NCBI GenBank assembly: GCA_003268905.1
Contig: QLTU01000008.1
Location: 1 to 64,000, forward strand
DNA from: Acidovorax defluvii
GTDB lineage: Bacteria; Pseudomonadota; Gammaproteobacteria; Burkholderiales; Burkholderiaceae_C
DNA length: 64,000 nucleotides
Reading direction: 5' to 3'
Below are positions 30,809 through 40,672 of this stretch, one piece after another. The first letter of the stretch is position 1, and every line of letters starts with the position of its first letter. Position numbers and translations under genes: made by a program. The notes below the pieces were generated by a model. It saw nothing but the letters and a program-made list of their open reading frames with translations. It was not told the DNA's origin and did not search any database.

Positions 30809-31948
30809 ATGCAACTATTGAAACTGGTGGAGTCCGAGATCCAGATGGATGTTGCGCTGCCGTGGAACGTTCGCAACCACGATTGCGCCCTGCTTCTCGC
30901 ACGGGGGCACATCGTCAGCAGCGAGGCCCAGATGCAGGCCTTGCTTGAGCGTGGCATCTACGTCGACCTGGAGGAAAAGCGGGCAGTAGAAGCCCTTTAT
31001 GTCCCCAAGTCAGGGCCGGTAAAAAGTATTTACACGCGCTGGGCCGATACCGTCGACACCCTGGAAACACTGGTGCACGAGTTGCCGCATGCGCCGGAAT
31101 ACCCCGCCAACATAGAAAAACTGGCGCAGGAGCTGATCACGTTGGCCGACCTGGATGCCGATATCGCCATCTTCCTGGCGGTCCGCCAGGACCAGGCCAG
31201 GCACCTGCGGTATGGCTACAGCGACAGCGTCTACACCGCTCTGCTGTGCATCCTCATGGCGCAGCGCATGGACTGGACCGCCGCACGCATTCGCGTCATC
31301 ACCTTGGCCGCCCTCACCATGAATGCGAGCATTGCCGACCTGCAGGGCCAGATGGCGAGCCAGGACTATCCCGTGCTGGTCCGGCAACGCACCCAACTGC
31401 GCACACATCCCATCGATAGTGCCGCATTGCTCGCCAAGGCAGGCATCACCGACGCCGCATGGCTGGAGGCCATTCGCCAACACCATGAACAGGGTAATGG
31501 CAGCGGCTACCCCAGGGGCTTGACGCAAATCGATGAATTGGCCCAGATGCTGCGCATGGCCGATATTTTCATGGCACGCATCAGCCCCCGGGCAATCCGC
31601 GCACCCATGAATGTCCAGGAGTCCGCCCGCCAGATGTTTCGGGACGACAAGGGGGGAGCGATGTCGTCCGCCAGCATCAAGGTACTGGGCATCTACCCAC
31701 CGGGCAACCTGGTGAAACTCGCCTCTGGTGAGCTGGGCGTGGTAATGCGCCGTGGCACAGAAGCTCGCACACCTTTGGTGGCCGCCGTCACCGACGCACA
31801 GGGCCGCAGCGTCACCACCACCCTGCATCGCAACACCGCAGACCCTGCCCATGCCATCACCGGCCTCGCAGCAGACGACAAACACCTGCTTTCGCGGGTG
31901 CCCCCCGAGCGCCTTTATGGCTATGCACAGGCGTGCGCGCTGACCTGA
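30809..31948 (+). CDS. Degenerate HD-GYP domain protein
   Basis: The 379-aa protein has an N-terminal DUF3391-like half (DVALPWNVRNHDCALLLARGHIVSS) and a C-terminal HD-GYP-like half. The GYP side is preserved (HH at 225-226, GSGYP 231-235, MADIF with Asp252). The HD pair is lost: the helix that should carry His reads GYSDSVYTALL, and the LHDIGK segment reads ALTMNASIADLQ. It probably does not hydrolyse cyclic di-GMP and may bind it or act as an adaptor. AAGG with 7-base spacing supports ATG 30809. Confidence 0.75.
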   Translation: MQLLKLVESEIQMDVALPWNVRNHDCALLLARGHIVSSEAQMQALLERGIYVDLEEKRAVEALYVPKSGPVKSIYTRWADTVDTLETLVHELPHAPEYPANIEKLAQELITLADLDADIAIFLAVRQDQARHLRYGYSDSVYTALLCILMAQRMDWTAARIRVITLAALTMNASIADLQGQMASQDYPVLVRQRTQLRTHPIDSAALLAKAGITDAAWLEAIRQHHEQGNGSGYPRGLTQIDELAQMLRMADIFMARISPRAIRAPMNVQESARQMFRDDKGGAMSSASIKVLGIYPPGNLVKLASGELGVVMRRGTEARTPLVAAVTDAQGRSVTTTLHRNTADPAHAITGLAADDKHLLSRVPPERLYGYAQACALT

Positions 31949-32048
31949 GCGTGCGCGGCGGCCCCACAGCCGCCACCCCTGACGATAAAAAGGGCTGGCC
32001 CCTTTCGGAACCAACCCCCTTCAACTCGTCAGCAATTCTGCAGACAAC

Positions 32049-33929
32049 TCAGCGTGCAGGGCGCGCTGGGCGTTTGCGGGCATCATGGGGCACAAAAGGC
32101 TTGCCACCACCAGCACCTGCCGGCTTGGAGAAAGCGGGCTTGCGGGGAGCGAAGTCACCGCGAGGTGCGCCAGCATCGCCACGGGGGGCAAAGCCAGCAC
32201 GGCCAGCGTCGCCAAACCCAGGCTTGCGGCCAAACGACTCGCCATCACGGCGGGGCGCAAAACCACGGTCACCACCACGGTCGTCACGGCCAGCAAAGCT
32301 GCCGCCACCGCCGCCTTCACCACGGGCGGCAGGAGCGCCACGGTTGTCACGCCCAGCAAAGCCGCCGCCAAAACCACCGCCGAAGCCACCACGGTCATTG
32401 CCGCCACGTGCGGGACCACCGAAGCGGCCGCGCGACTGGTTGTCACGGTTGTCATACGAACGGCCAGGGGCGCCACGGCCACCACCACCGAAATCGCCAC
32501 CGCGAGGTGCCTGCGGCGCGCGCTGCGAGGGCTCCATGCCAGGAATCACTTCGGCCTTGAACTGCTGGCGGCTGTACGACTCAATGTCGTAGATTTTGCG
32601 GCGATCGCGGAACTCGGCAAACGTGATGGCCAGGCCATCGCGGCCCGCACGGCCGGTACGGCCAATGCGGTGGGTGTAGTCCTCGGCCTTCATGGGCAGG
32701 CCGAAATTGAACACGTGGGTAATGGTGGGTACGTCAATACCGCGTGCCGCCACATCGGTGGCCACCAGGATCTGCACCTGGCCAGCGCGCAGCGCCATCA
32801 AACGGCGGTTGCGCAAACCCTGGCTCAGGGCGCCGTGCAGGGCAACGGCCGAGAAGCCTTCCTGCTGCAGGTCGTTGGCCAGGCCGTCGCACTCCACCTG
32901 GGTGCTGGCAAAAACGATGGCCTGGTTGATTGTGGTATCACGCAGCCAGTGGTCGAGCATCTTGCGCTTGTGCTGGGCGTTGTCGGCCCAGTACAGCATC
33001 TGCTTGATGTTGGCGTGCTTCTCTTGCGGAGAATCGATGGTGACCTTCTGCACCGACGAACCACCGTCATGCATCACGCGCATGGCCAGCTGTTGGATGC
33101 GGGGCGCAAACGTGGCGCTGAACATCATGGTCTGCTTGCGCTGGGCGGTCAGCTGGTTCAGCTCGGCCAGGTCATCCGAGAAGCCCAGGTCGAGCATGCG
33201 GTCGGCTTCGTCGACAACCAAAAACTGCACCTTGTCGAGCTTGATCTGCATCGAGCGCTGCAGATCCAGCAGACGGCCAGGGGTGGCCACCACGAGGTCT
33301 GCATTTTGCAGCTTGGCGATCTGCAACTGGTAAGGCATGCCACCCACCACGTTGGCCACGCGCAGGCCACGGCAATGCTTGACCAGATCGATGGCGTCGT
33401 GTGCGACTTGCTGTGCCAGTTCACGGGTAGGGCACAGGATCAGGGCGCCGGGGGTGGCGGCCTTGAAGTTGCGCGAGCTCGTGGGGTCCTTGCGCTTGGC
33501 GCGCTTGGGAGCGGGTTCGCCACGGGCAGCGGCTTCGGCCACAGCGCGGTCGAAGGCGGCGCGCTCTTCGGCTTCGGCTTCGGCTTGCTGGTTGATCAGC
33601 GTATGCAGCACGGGCAGCAGGAAGGCGGCAGTCTTGCCGCTACCCGTCTGGCTGGAAACCATCAGGTCGATGAACTTGGAGGCATCGCTGCCCATTGCCA
33701 AGGGAATGGCCTTGAGCTGCACGCTGGTGGGCTGGGTGTAGCCCAGATCGGCCACAGCCTGCACCAGTTCAGGGGCCAGGCCCAGCTCGATGAAACCATT
33801 GGGCTCAGCAGTGACTGCCTCGCTGGTGGATTCAATGGAAGTGTCAAGGGTGGACTGCTCGGCAATAACGGCAGCAATAGAAGTATCTGCAGGCGCGAAA
33901 TCGCCCTGCACCAAAGAGGTGTCGGTCAT
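32049..33929 (-). CDS. DEAD-box ATP-dependent RNA helicase with Gly/Arg-rich tail
   Basis: The 626-aa protein has all helicase motifs: Q motif (FIELGLAPELVQAVADLGYTQPTSVQ), SSQTGSGKTAAF, PTRELAQQ, ATPGRLLD, VDEADRMLD, FSATF, ATDVAARGID and HRIGRTGRAG. Residues from ~495 on are a low-complexity tail of RGG-, GFGG- and GRDxRG-type repeats, which bind RNA. It resembles RhlE-type helicases acting in ribosome assembly or RNA decay. An insert of ~50 residues between motif I and Ia (AEAEAEERAAFDRAVAEAAARGEPAPKRAKR) is acidic then basic. The ATG at 33929 has only a weak GAGAG ribosome site. Confidence 0.93.
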   Translation of the reverse strand: MTDTSLVQGDFAPADTSIAAVIAEQSTLDTSIESTSEAVTAEPNGFIELGLAPELVQAVADLGYTQPTSVQLKAIPLAMGSDASKFIDLMVSSQTGSGKTAAFLLPVLHTLINQQAEAEAEERAAFDRAVAEAAARGEPAPKRAKRKDPTSSRNFKAATPGALILCPTRELAQQVAHDAIDLVKHCRGLRVANVVGGMPYQLQIAKLQNADLVVATPGRLLDLQRSMQIKLDKVQFLVVDEADRMLDLGFSDDLAELNQLTAQRKQTMMFSATFAPRIQQLAMRVMHDGGSSVQKVTIDSPQEKHANIKQMLYWADNAQHKRKMLDHWLRDTTINQAIVFASTQVECDGLANDLQQEGFSAVALHGALSQGLRNRRLMALRAGQVQILVATDVAARGIDVPTITHVFNFGLPMKAEDYTHRIGRTGRAGRDGLAITFAEFRDRRKIYDIESYSRQQFKAEVIPGMEPSQRAPQAPRGGDFGGGGRGAPGRSYDNRDNQSRGRFGGPARGGNDRGGFGGGFGGGFAGRDNRGAPAARGEGGGGGSFAGRDDRGGDRGFAPRRDGESFGRKPGFGDAGRAGFAPRGDAGAPRGDFAPRKPAFSKPAGAGGGKPFVPHDARKRPARPAR

Positions 33930-34253
33930 GAATTTTTCTCTCACGAAGACGGTCGCAAGCGTAGCCCGCGATGGCTTCGTCAATGGTTAAAAAACATCAA
34001 CCATCAAACGAAACCTGCATGCGCTCTGGGCGGATGCTGGTGGGCGTTGTTCGCCAGTCCTGCGTGTCTGAGACAGCCGGCTGGCAAGCCCGGTGTGTGA
34101 GGGGAGATGCACAATCTGCGTACAGTTTCCTGCGCAGCCCGCAATTATCGCATGAATAGGGGTTTCCCCGCAAGCCCCCCCCCACCCTGTTCATCACAAG
34201 CCGCCTTGTAGGTGGCTTGTGATCCGCCACGGCAACGCGGCGTCCAGCCAGCG
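33930..34253. other. Intergenic region with one strong hairpin
   Basis: There is no gene here. ATCACAAGCC and GGCTTGTGAT (34193-34223) form a 10-bp stem just 3' of orn, without a T-run; it may protect or end the orn transcript. The remaining ~260 bases should hold the promoter of the DEAD-box helicase gene; I did not find a clear -35/-10 pair. Confidence 0.45.
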
Positions 34254-34832
34254 TCAAACGGACAGCAGGTGCTTGCGATAGTGCGCCAGCTCGTCAATGC
34301 TTTCATGCACATCGGCCAGGGCGGTGTGCTTTTGCGCCTTCTTGAAGCTGCTGTAAGCCTCGGGCTTCCAGCGCTTGGCAAGCTCCTTCAGGGTGCTCAC
34401 ATCCACGTTGCGGTAGTGAAAGAAGCGCTCCAGCTTGGGCATGTAGCGCACCAGAAAGCGCCGATCCTGTCCAATGCTGTTGCCACACATGGGCGCGGTG
34501 CCCTTGGGCACGTAACGGGCCAGAAATTCCAGTATCTGCTGCTCGGCCTCGGCCTCGGTCACAGCAGAGGCTTTCACCTTGTCGATCAGGCCGCTGCGGC
34601 CGTGCGTGCCCTTGTTCCAGGCGTCCATCTTGTTCAGCAATTCGTCTGCCTGATGAATGGCAAACACGGGGCCTTCGATGCGTGGCTCCAGCTGGGGGCC
34701 TGTCACGACCACAGCGATTTCCAGCAGTCGGTCGGTATCGGGCTCCAGGCCGGTCATTTCGCAGTCCAGCCAGACCAGGTTCTGGTCCGATTTGGAAAGC
34801 ACGGGGGGTACGGGGTTGTTGGCTTCAGACAT
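34254..34832 (-). CDS. orn: Oligoribonuclease
   Basis: The 192-aa DEDDh exonuclease degrades 2-5-nt RNA, including pGpG from cyclic di-GMP breakdown. [25 protein letters not shown] carries the first Asp/Glu pair, [20 protein letters not shown] the next Asp, and [19 protein letters not shown] the final His/Asp. Length is standard. An ATG three codons earlier (34841) is possible; neither start has a good ribosome site. It is divergent from the Ste24-like protease gene with 38 bases between starts. Confidence 0.95.
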   Translation of the reverse strand: MSEANNPVPPVLSKSDQNLVWLDCEMTGLEPDTDRLLEIAVVVTGPQLEPRIEGPVFAIHQADELLNKMDAWNKGTHGRSGLIDKVKASAVTEAEAEQQILEFLARYVPKGTAPMCGNSIGQDRRFLVRYMPKLERFFHYRNVDVSTLKELAKRWKPEAYSSFKKAQKHTALADVHESIDELAHYRKHLLSV

Positions 34833-34870
34833 GGCGGGCATTGTCGCTGATGGCCTAAACTCGCGCCCAC

Positions 34871-36178
34871 ATGCCTATCTCCGACGCTTTTTCGCCCTCC
34901 AGCGCCCTCACCATCGCCTTTGCCGCTGCGATTTGTGCCGGTCTGCTGCTCAAATTCTGGCTGACTTCACGCCAGATTCGCCATGTGGCCCAGAACCGAT
35001 CCAGCGTGCCCGACGCCTTTGCCGCGCGCATTTCACTGGCAGCCCACCAGAAGGCCGCCGACTACACCATCACCAAGGCACGCTTGAGTTTGCTGGAGAT
35101 GGCGCTGGGCGCCGCTGTGTTGATGGGCTGGACGCTGCTGGGCGGGCTCGACGCCCTGAATCAGGCCCTTTTGGGTGCATTGGGCGGTGGCATGGTGCAG
35201 CAACTGGCACTGCTGGGAGCGTTTGTCGTCATCAGTGCGGCCGTCGACCTGCCGGTCACGCTGTACCAGACCTTCGTGATCGAGCAGCGCTTTGGCTTCA
35301 ACAAGATGACGCTGGCACTGTGGCTGGCGGATCTGGCCAAATCCACCCTGGTGGGCACCCTCATCGGTCTGCCGATTGCGGCGCTGATCCTTTGGCTGAT
35401 GGGCGCTGCAGGGCCATCGTGGTGGCTGTGGGCCTGGGGCCTGTGGATGGCATTCAACCTGCTTTTGATGGTGGTCTACCCCACCTTCATTGCCCCCCTG
35501 TTCAACAAGTTCCAGCCACTCGAAGACGAATCGATCAAAACCCGCGTCACGGCGCTGATGCAGCGTTGCGGCTTTGCGGCCAAGGGGCTGTTCGTGATGG
35601 ATGGCAGCCGCCGCAGCGCCCATGCCAACGCCTATTTCACCGGCTTTGGCGCCGCCAAGCGCGTGGTTTTTTATGACACCCTGCTGCGCCAGCTCTCGCC
35701 AGGCGAAGTAGAAGCCGTACTGGCCCATGAGCTGGGACACTTCAAGCACCGCCACATCCTCAAGCGTGTGGCCAGCCTGTTTGCCCTGAGCCTGGCCGGC
35801 TTTGCCCTGCTCGGTTGGCTCTCCACCCAGGTATGGTTTTACACGGGGCTGGGCGTGCGCCCCTACATTTCCCTTGATCTGGCGGTGCCTCCAGTGCCCA
35901 ATGATGCGCTGGCCCTGCTGCTGTTCCTGCTGGCAGTGCCCGTTTTCACGCTGTTCATTGCGCCGGTTTTTGCAGGGCTTTCGCGTCGCCACGAATTTGA
36001 AGCCGACGCCTATGCAGTGGCCCAGACCAACGGGGCCGATCTTTCCACTGCGCTGCTCAAGCTCTACGAAGACAACGCCTCCACACTCACCCCCGACCCG
36101 GTGTATGTGAAGTTCTACTACTCGCACCCGCCCGCTACTGAACGGCTGGCACGCATGCCATCGTCCGCCCAACCATGA
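34871..36178 (+). CDS. M48 family (Ste24/CAAX prenyl protease-like) membrane metallopeptidase
   Basis: The 435-aa integral membrane zinc protease has about seven hydrophobic helices, the zinc motif HELGH (residues 286-290) and the third ligand in [30 protein letters not shown] and [17 protein letters not shown] are typical of the Ste24 branch. In bacteria it likely removes damaged membrane proteins. Its stop codon overlaps the phhB start (ATGA), so the two are co-translated although no functional tie is known. Confidence 0.92.
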   Translation: MPISDAFSPSSALTIAFAAAICAGLLLKFWLTSRQIRHVAQNRSSVPDAFAARISLAAHQKAADYTITKARLSLLEMALGAAVLMGWTLLGGLDALNQALLGALGGGMVQQLALLGAFVVISAAVDLPVTLYQTFVIEQRFGFNKMTLALWLADLAKSTLVGTLIGLPIAALILWLMGAAGPSWWLWAWGLWMAFNLLLMVVYPTFIAPLFNKFQPLEDESIKTRVTALMQRCGFAAKGLFVMDGSRRSAHANAYFTGFGAAKRVVFYDTLLRQLSPGEVEAVLAHELGHFKHRHILKRVASLFALSLAGFALLGWLSTQVWFYTGLGVRPYISLDLAVPPVPNDALALLLFLLAVPVFTLFIAPVFAGLSRRHEFEADAYAVAQTNGADLSTALLKLYEDNASTLTPDPVYVKFYYSHPPATERLARMPSSAQP

Positions 36179-36510
36179 CCACAATGCTGAAGAAAAAAGA
36201 CTGGTCGGCGCATAACCGACGTGCGCTGACAGCTACGGAAATAGTAGCAAACCTGGCCAAGATCGAAGGCTGGTCCCTCAGCGGTGATGGCGCCCAGGTG
36301 GCCATCGAAAAAACCTACCATTTCGCCAACTACTACGAAACCATTTCCTTCGTGAATGCCGTAGCCTTTGTGGCCAACGCACAAGACCACCACCCGGACC
36401 TGTCAGTGCACTTCAACCGCTGCGTGGTGCGCCTGAACACGCACGACGTGCAGGGCATCTCTGCCACCGACTTCGATTGCGCGTCCCGGTTCGACGCCCT
36501 GCTGGCATGA
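36175..36510 (+). CDS. phhB: Pterin-4a-carbinolamine dehydratase
   Basis: The 111-aa protein removes water from 4a-hydroxytetrahydropterin and recycles the cofactor of phenylalanine hydroxylase. The family motif E-K-T-Y-x-F appears as EKTYHFANYYETISFVNAVAFVANAQDHHPDL with the active-site His pair, followed by HFNRCVVRLNTHDVQGISATDFDCA. No aromatic hydroxylase gene is in the window. The first codons after the start include an AGCTACGGAAATAGTAGCAA tract resembling the interspersed repeat flank. Confidence 0.92.
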   Translation: MTTMLKKKDWSAHNRRALTATEIVANLAKIEGWSLSGDGAQVAIEKTYHFANYYETISFVNAVAFVANAQDHHPDLSVHFNRCVVRLNTHDVQGISATDFDCASRFDALLA

Positions 36511-36528
36511 ACCCCACCGCCTACTCCC

Positions 36529-37473
36529 ATGACTGAACGCAGCGCCCTCATGGAAGGATTTGTGGTGGCCGGACACGGGCGCCACTGCATGGTGGAGACC
36601 GCCGACGGTCAGCGCCGCATCTGTCATCCGCGCGGCAAGAAGAGCCAGGCCGTCGTGGGCGACCGGGTGCTGTGGCAGGCCCCTCCGAAAGGCCAGGGCG
36701 AGGAAGGCACCATCGAAAAAGTGCTGGAGCGACGCAACCTGTTTTACCGTCAGGACGAGATCCGCACCAAGTCCTTTGCAGCCAACCTCGACCAGATCCT
36801 GATCCTGATCGCCGCCGAGCCGGTGTTTTCCGAAAGCCAGCTGGCCCGCGCCCTGATCGCCGCTGAGGCCGCTGGCATCAAGCCCCTGATTGCGCTCAAC
36901 AAGAGCGATCTGGTAGAGCCCTTTGCCCGCGCTTGGGAGCGCCTGCTGCCTTACCGCCACATGGGCGGCGGGCACCACTATGGCGTGCTGCCGCTGTCGT
37001 TGTCGCTGTCGGGGGACGTGGACCGCGCCCTGCTGATGCAACACCTGCAGGGCAAAACCACCTTGGTGCTGGGGCCCTCGGGCTCGGGCAAAAGCACGCT
37101 GATCAACCTGCTGGTGCCGGGCGCCACCGTGCTGACGGGCGAGATCTCACAGGCTTTGAACTCGGGCAAGCACACCACCACCAGCACCAACTGGTATTGG
37201 GTGGACAGCGCCCGCACCACTGCCTTGATCGATTCGCCAGGCTTTCAGGAGTTTGGCCTGCAGCACATCGCGCCCATGCAACTGGCGTCGTGCATGCCCG
37301 ACATTGCGGCCCACGCCACCGACTGCAAGTTCTACAACTGCTCACACCTGCACGAACCGGGCTGCGGCGTACTCACCGCACTCAAAAACGGCACTGGAGC
37401 AGATGGAATAAGCGCCAATCGCTACAAAATTTACAGCGACCTGTTTGCCGAATTGAGCCACACCCGCTACTGA
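36529..37473 (+). CDS. rsgA: Ribosome small-subunit-dependent GTPase A
   Basis: The 314-aa circularly permuted GTPase matures the 30S subunit. An N-terminal OB fold is followed by G4 (ALNKSDL), G1 (LGPSGSGKSTLINLL), G2-like T-rich loop (GKHTTTST) and G3 (DSPGFQEFG), in the permuted order typical of RsgA. The C-terminal zinc finger has CMPDIAAHATDCKFYNCSHLHEPGC. Residues near 290-305 (GADGISANRYKI) are encoded by a stretch like the interspersed repeat. It lies 18 bases after phhB, in one operon with it and the M48 gene. Confidence 0.95.
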   Translation: MTERSALMEGFVVAGHGRHCMVETADGQRRICHPRGKKSQAVVGDRVLWQAPPKGQGEEGTIEKVLERRNLFYRQDEIRTKSFAANLDQILILIAAEPVFSESQLARALIAAEAAGIKPLIALNKSDLVEPFARAWERLLPYRHMGGGHHYGVLPLSLSLSGDVDRALLMQHLQGKTTLVLGPSGSGKSTLINLLVPGATVLTGEISQALNSGKHTTTSTNWYWVDSARTTALIDSPGFQEFGLQHIAPMQLASCMPDIAAHATDCKFYNCSHLHEPGCGVLTALKNGTGADGISANRYKIYSDLFAELSHTRY

Positions 37474-37512
37474 GCCACACCCCACATTGGCCGCCCGGCC
37501 CGGGGTATCCGG

Positions 37513-38499
37513 TCAACCCAGCAGGCGCGCCAAGGTCAACAGCGCCAGCAGCAGCATCCACACCACCACGGAGCGCCAGACCAGGCCCACCACGCTGCGC
37601 AGATGCCCCACCTCGGGCTCGCGGCCAGGAGTGCTGTCGCTGTCGCCCATGTCGGCCTCTATTTCGAGCCCCTGCGGTGTCTGAAGGTCGGCACGGGCAC
37701 GCAGGGCCTCGCCGCCAAGCCGCACATTGATGGCCCCCGCCGTGGCGGCCAGCACCACGCCATCGTTGTCATTGGGAAAGCGCTGCGCATGAAAGCGCCA
37801 GCCCTCGATGGCTTCTTCAAAACTGCCCACCACGGCAAAACTCAAAGCGGTCATGCGCGCAGGCAGCCAGTCGATGATGGTCCAGGCCCGCACCGAGGCT
37901 TGCTGCAACGACTGGCTGGCAGGTTGTGCGCCCGAGCGCTCCCTGTGATGCCAGTGGCGCGAGACAAATTCGGCCAGCCGGTACAGCACCGCACCACTAG
38001 GCCCCAGGCCCAGTGCAGCCAGCACAGAAAACCATGCCAGCACACCAAACACATGCCGGTGCGCCGCCAACACCGAGTATTCGATCACATGGCGCACGAT
38101 CTCGCTGCGCGGCAGCGCGCCGACATCCACCTGCTGCCAATGGGCCAGGCGCTCACGCGCACGATCTTCATCGCCCTCTTCCAGCGCATCACGGATGCCG
38201 GTGAAATGGTGGCTGAACTGGCGAAACCCCAGGGTGACATACAGCACCGCCACACTCCAGACCACCGCAAACGGCCATCCCAGCAGCAACATCAGCAACC
38301 AGTGAATTCCGAGGGTGACCAGCGCCGGTACCAGCACAGCCAGGCCCCAAGCCACCCAGCCGTGGTGCGGCTTGCCCGCGTCAAAGTTGCGGCTGACTGA
38401 AAGGGCCCACGCGCGGAGCCCCGCGTGGATGGGGTTGGTGCGAGCCAGAGGACGGGCCTGCTCGATCAGCAGAGCGAACAGGATGGCGAAGAAACTCAT
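37513..38499 (-). CDS. CobD/CbiB family membrane protein
   Basis: The 328-aa membrane protein is related to the cobalamin-biosynthesis protein CobD/CbiB (hydrophobic segments near 50-95, 140-175, 215-235 and 305-328; WTIIDWLPARMTALSFAVVG is the recognisable stretch). No other cobalamin gene is near, and the sequence diverges from true CbiB, so the role may differ; in my recollection this divergent form sits beside the Nudix gene in related genomes. It converges with rsgA. Confidence 0.78.
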   Translation of the reverse strand: MSFFAILFALLIEQARPLARTNPIHAGLRAWALSVSRNFDAGKPHHGWVAWGLAVLVPALVTLGIHWLLMLLLGWPFAVVWSVAVLYVTLGFRQFSHHFTGIRDALEEGDEDRARERLAHWQQVDVGALPRSEIVRHVIEYSVLAAHRHVFGVLAWFSVLAALGLGPSGAVLYRLAEFVSRHWHHRERSGAQPASQSLQQASVRAWTIIDWLPARMTALSFAVVGSFEEAIEGWRFHAQRFPNDNDGVVLAATAGAINVRLGGEALRARADLQTPQGLEIEADMGDSDSTPGREPEVGHLRSVVGLVWRSVVVWMLLLALLTLARLLG

Positions 38500-38557
38500 G
38501 GAGGGCAATGATACTGGCGTAGCGTGCATTTGGGCCGCACGAGCGCTCGCCCCGCCA

Positions 38558-39277
38558 TCACGCCAGCATGAATCGATAAAAATTGCGCAACATACCGGCC
38601 GTGGCACCCCAGATATAACGATTCTTTTCGCCATCCTGATAAGGCATGGAGAACCACTCGCGGCGCACACCCTCCCACTCGAACATATGGCGCTGATGGT
38701 GGGCAGGATTCAGCAAAAACGCCAGGGGCACCTCGAACACATCGGCCACTTCGTAGGGGTTGGGGTGCAGCACGCAGTCGGGCTGCACCAGCGCCACCAC
38801 CGGGGTGATGATGAACGATGAACCGGTGACATAGGTGGGCAGCACGCCCAGCACTTCGACAAAGCGCCGCTCCAGGCCCACTTCTTCCTCGGCCTCGCGC
38901 AAGGCCGTGTCAGCGGTGGAGACATCTTCCGCGTCCGCCCGTCCACCGGGAAAAGCCACCTGGCCCGAATGGGTGGACAGGTGCGCCGTCCGCTGCGTCA
39001 GCAGCACCATGGGCTGCTCGCGCAGCACGATAGGCACCAGCACGGAGGCGTGGGCAGGCTGGCGATTCATGAATTTCTTTTCCAGCACCACCTCAGGCGT
39101 CCAAAGCGGTGGGTGGGCAAAGCGCGCCCGCAGGGCCTGCGGTGTCTGTGCGTGTACCGGAACAGCGGGCAGATGCGCATCCACCCCCACCACCGGAACG
39201 GCACGGGGATCAAAATCGGGCAGCGTCGAAAGCGACGCAGGCGTGACCGATGGAGCAGGAATGGGCGACGGATTCAC
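38558..39277 (-). CDS. Nudix hydrolase, CoA pyrophosphatase type
   Basis: The 239-aa protein has a complete Nudix box (GGRADAEDVSTADTALREAEEEVG). It is preceded by the NUDT7/CoAse signature region (VLLTQRTAHLSTHSGQVAFPGG), which points to cleavage of coenzyme A and its esters to 4'-phosphopantetheine. The start is GTG at 39277; the first internal Met lies only at residue ~70, inside the domain, so the GTG is needed. It is downstream of the ribosomal operon but separated from it by a terminator. Confidence 0.88.
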   Translation of the reverse strand: MNPSPIPAPSVTPASLSTLPDFDPRAVPVVGVDAHLPAVPVHAQTPQALRARFAHPPLWTPEVVLEKKFMNRQPAHASVLVPIVLREQPMVLLTQRTAHLSTHSGQVAFPGGRADAEDVSTADTALREAEEEVGLERRFVEVLGVLPTYVTGSSFIITPVVALVQPDCVLHPNPYEVADVFEVPLAFLLNPAHHQRHMFEWEGVRREWFSMPYQDGEKNRYIWGATAGMLRNFYRFMLA

Positions 39278-39312
39278 GACAAGTCAGGAACACACGGCAC
39301 AAGGGCCGCAAA

Positions 39313-39349
39313 AAACAAAAAGCCGCTACAGGCAGATGCTGTAGCGGCT
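39313..39349 (-). terminator. Terminator of the rpsP-rimM-trmD-rplS operon
   Basis: AGCCGCTACAG pairs with CTGTAGCGGCT around 7 bases, followed on the minus strand by an interrupted T-run. It lies just after the rplS stop. Confidence 0.85.
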
Positions 39350-39371
39350 CTGGTCAGGGGTTGCCTGTGCC

Positions 39372-39758
39372 TTATGCGGCGACGGGTGCAGCCACCTTGA
39401 CACGCGATGGCAGCTTTTCCTTGATACGTGCCGACTTGCCGCTGCGCTCACGCAGGTAGTACAGCTTGGCGCGGCGCACGTCACCACGGCGCTTGACTTC
39501 GATCTTGGCGATCAGGGGGCTGTAGGTCTGGAAAGTGCGCTCCACGCCTTCGCCGCTGGAAATCTTGCGCACCGTGAAACCGCTGTTCAGGCCGCGATTG
39601 CGCTTGGCAATCACCACGCCTTCGTAGGCCTGCACGCGCTTGCGCGTGCCTTCAACCACGTTCACGCTCACGATGACCGTGTCGCCAGGGGCAAACACGG
39701 GAATGGTCTTGTTCAAGCGGGCAATTTCTTCCGCTTCCAGGGTCTGGATCAGGTTCAT
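39372..39758 (-). CDS. rplS: Ribosomal protein L19
   Basis: The 128-aa protein of the 50S subunit at the 30S interface contains [60 protein letters not shown] and [16 protein letters not shown], all diagnostic. It has a short extra C-terminal tail (KVAAPVAA). Last gene of its operon; ATG 39758 is the family start. Confidence 0.98.
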   Translation of the reverse strand: MNLIQTLEAEEIARLNKTIPVFAPGDTVIVSVNVVEGTRKRVQAYEGVVIAKRNRGLNSGFTVRKISSGEGVERTFQTYSPLIAKIEVKRRGDVRRAKLYYLRERSGKSARIKEKLPSRVKVAAPVAA

Positions 39759-39885
39759 TTTGGTGTCCAACGATCTTGTCCGCGCCAAAAATGGCTGCGT
39801 CGGGATTGACGTCTCAGTGTTTTGCGGGAGAACTCCCTGTCAAAACGGCCGGGCAGAGGATCGAAAAGCCTTTGATTATAGCAAT

Positions 39886-40644
39886 TCAGCCGAGCTTGGC
39901 CAATACCGCTTCATCGGCGGGTACCAGGCGCCCCGCCTCGCGCGCAGCATCGATCAGGTCGGGCCGGTGCTTTGCGGTGATGACCAGGCGCTGATCGCGC
40001 CGCCAGCGCTCAATCTGCGCGTGGTGCCCGGACATCAGCGGCGCGGGCACCGAACGCCCCGCCCATTCCTCGGGGCGGGTGTAGTGGGGGCAATCGAGCA
40101 GGCCATCGAGCGCCGGATTGAAGCTGTCGAGCTGGTGGCTGCCCTCGTCGTTGAGCACGCCGGGTTGCAACCGCGCCACGGCATCCAGCAAGGCCATGGC
40201 CGCAATTTCACCACCCGACAGCACGAAATCGCCCAGGCTCATCTGCACATCGACATGGGCGTCGATGAAGCGCTGATCGATGCCTTCGTAGCGCCCACAC
40301 AACAAAACAGCGCCCGCACTGGCCGACCAGCGCTCTACCGCCGCGTGGTTAAGGGTTTCGCCGATGGGCGAAAAAAGGACCAGCGGCGCCTGGGCGTCTT
40401 CGGGTTCGCCGCGTTCGGCCCGGATGGCGGCAAGGCACCGCGCCAGCGGTTCGGCCAGCATCACCATGCCGGGGCCACCGCCAAAGGGGCGGTCGTCCAC
40501 GCGACGGTAGTTGCCTTCGGCATGGTCGCGCGGATTCCACAGATGCACATCGACCTGCCCGCTGGCATAGGCGCGGCGGGTTACGCCGCCGGCCAGAAAC
40601 GGCGCAAACAACTCCGGGAACAGGGTGATGATGTCAAAACGCAT
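39886..40644 (-). CDS. trmD: tRNA (guanine37-N1)-methyltransferase
   Basis: The 252-aa SPOUT enzyme methylates G37 of tRNAs reading CNN codons and prevents frameshifting. MRFDIITLFPELF, RRVDDRPFGGGPGMVM, LLCGRYEGIDQRFID and SLGDFVLSGGEIAAMALLDAV form the knotted AdoMet site. It follows rimM by 28 bases and precedes rplS by 127. Confidence 0.98.
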   Translation of the reverse strand: MRFDIITLFPELFAPFLAGGVTRRAYASGQVDVHLWNPRDHAEGNYRRVDDRPFGGGPGMVMLAEPLARCLAAIRAERGEPEDAQAPLVLFSPIGETLNHAAVERWSASAGAVLLCGRYEGIDQRFIDAHVDVQMSLGDFVLSGGEIAAMALLDAVARLQPGVLNDEGSHQLDSFNPALDGLLDCPHYTRPEEWAGRSVPAPLMSGHHAQIERWRRDQRLVITAKHRPDLIDAAREAGRLVPADEAVLAKLG

Positions 40645-40672
40645 GGTGCGCGGCTCGCCGGAGCCAGGCCGG

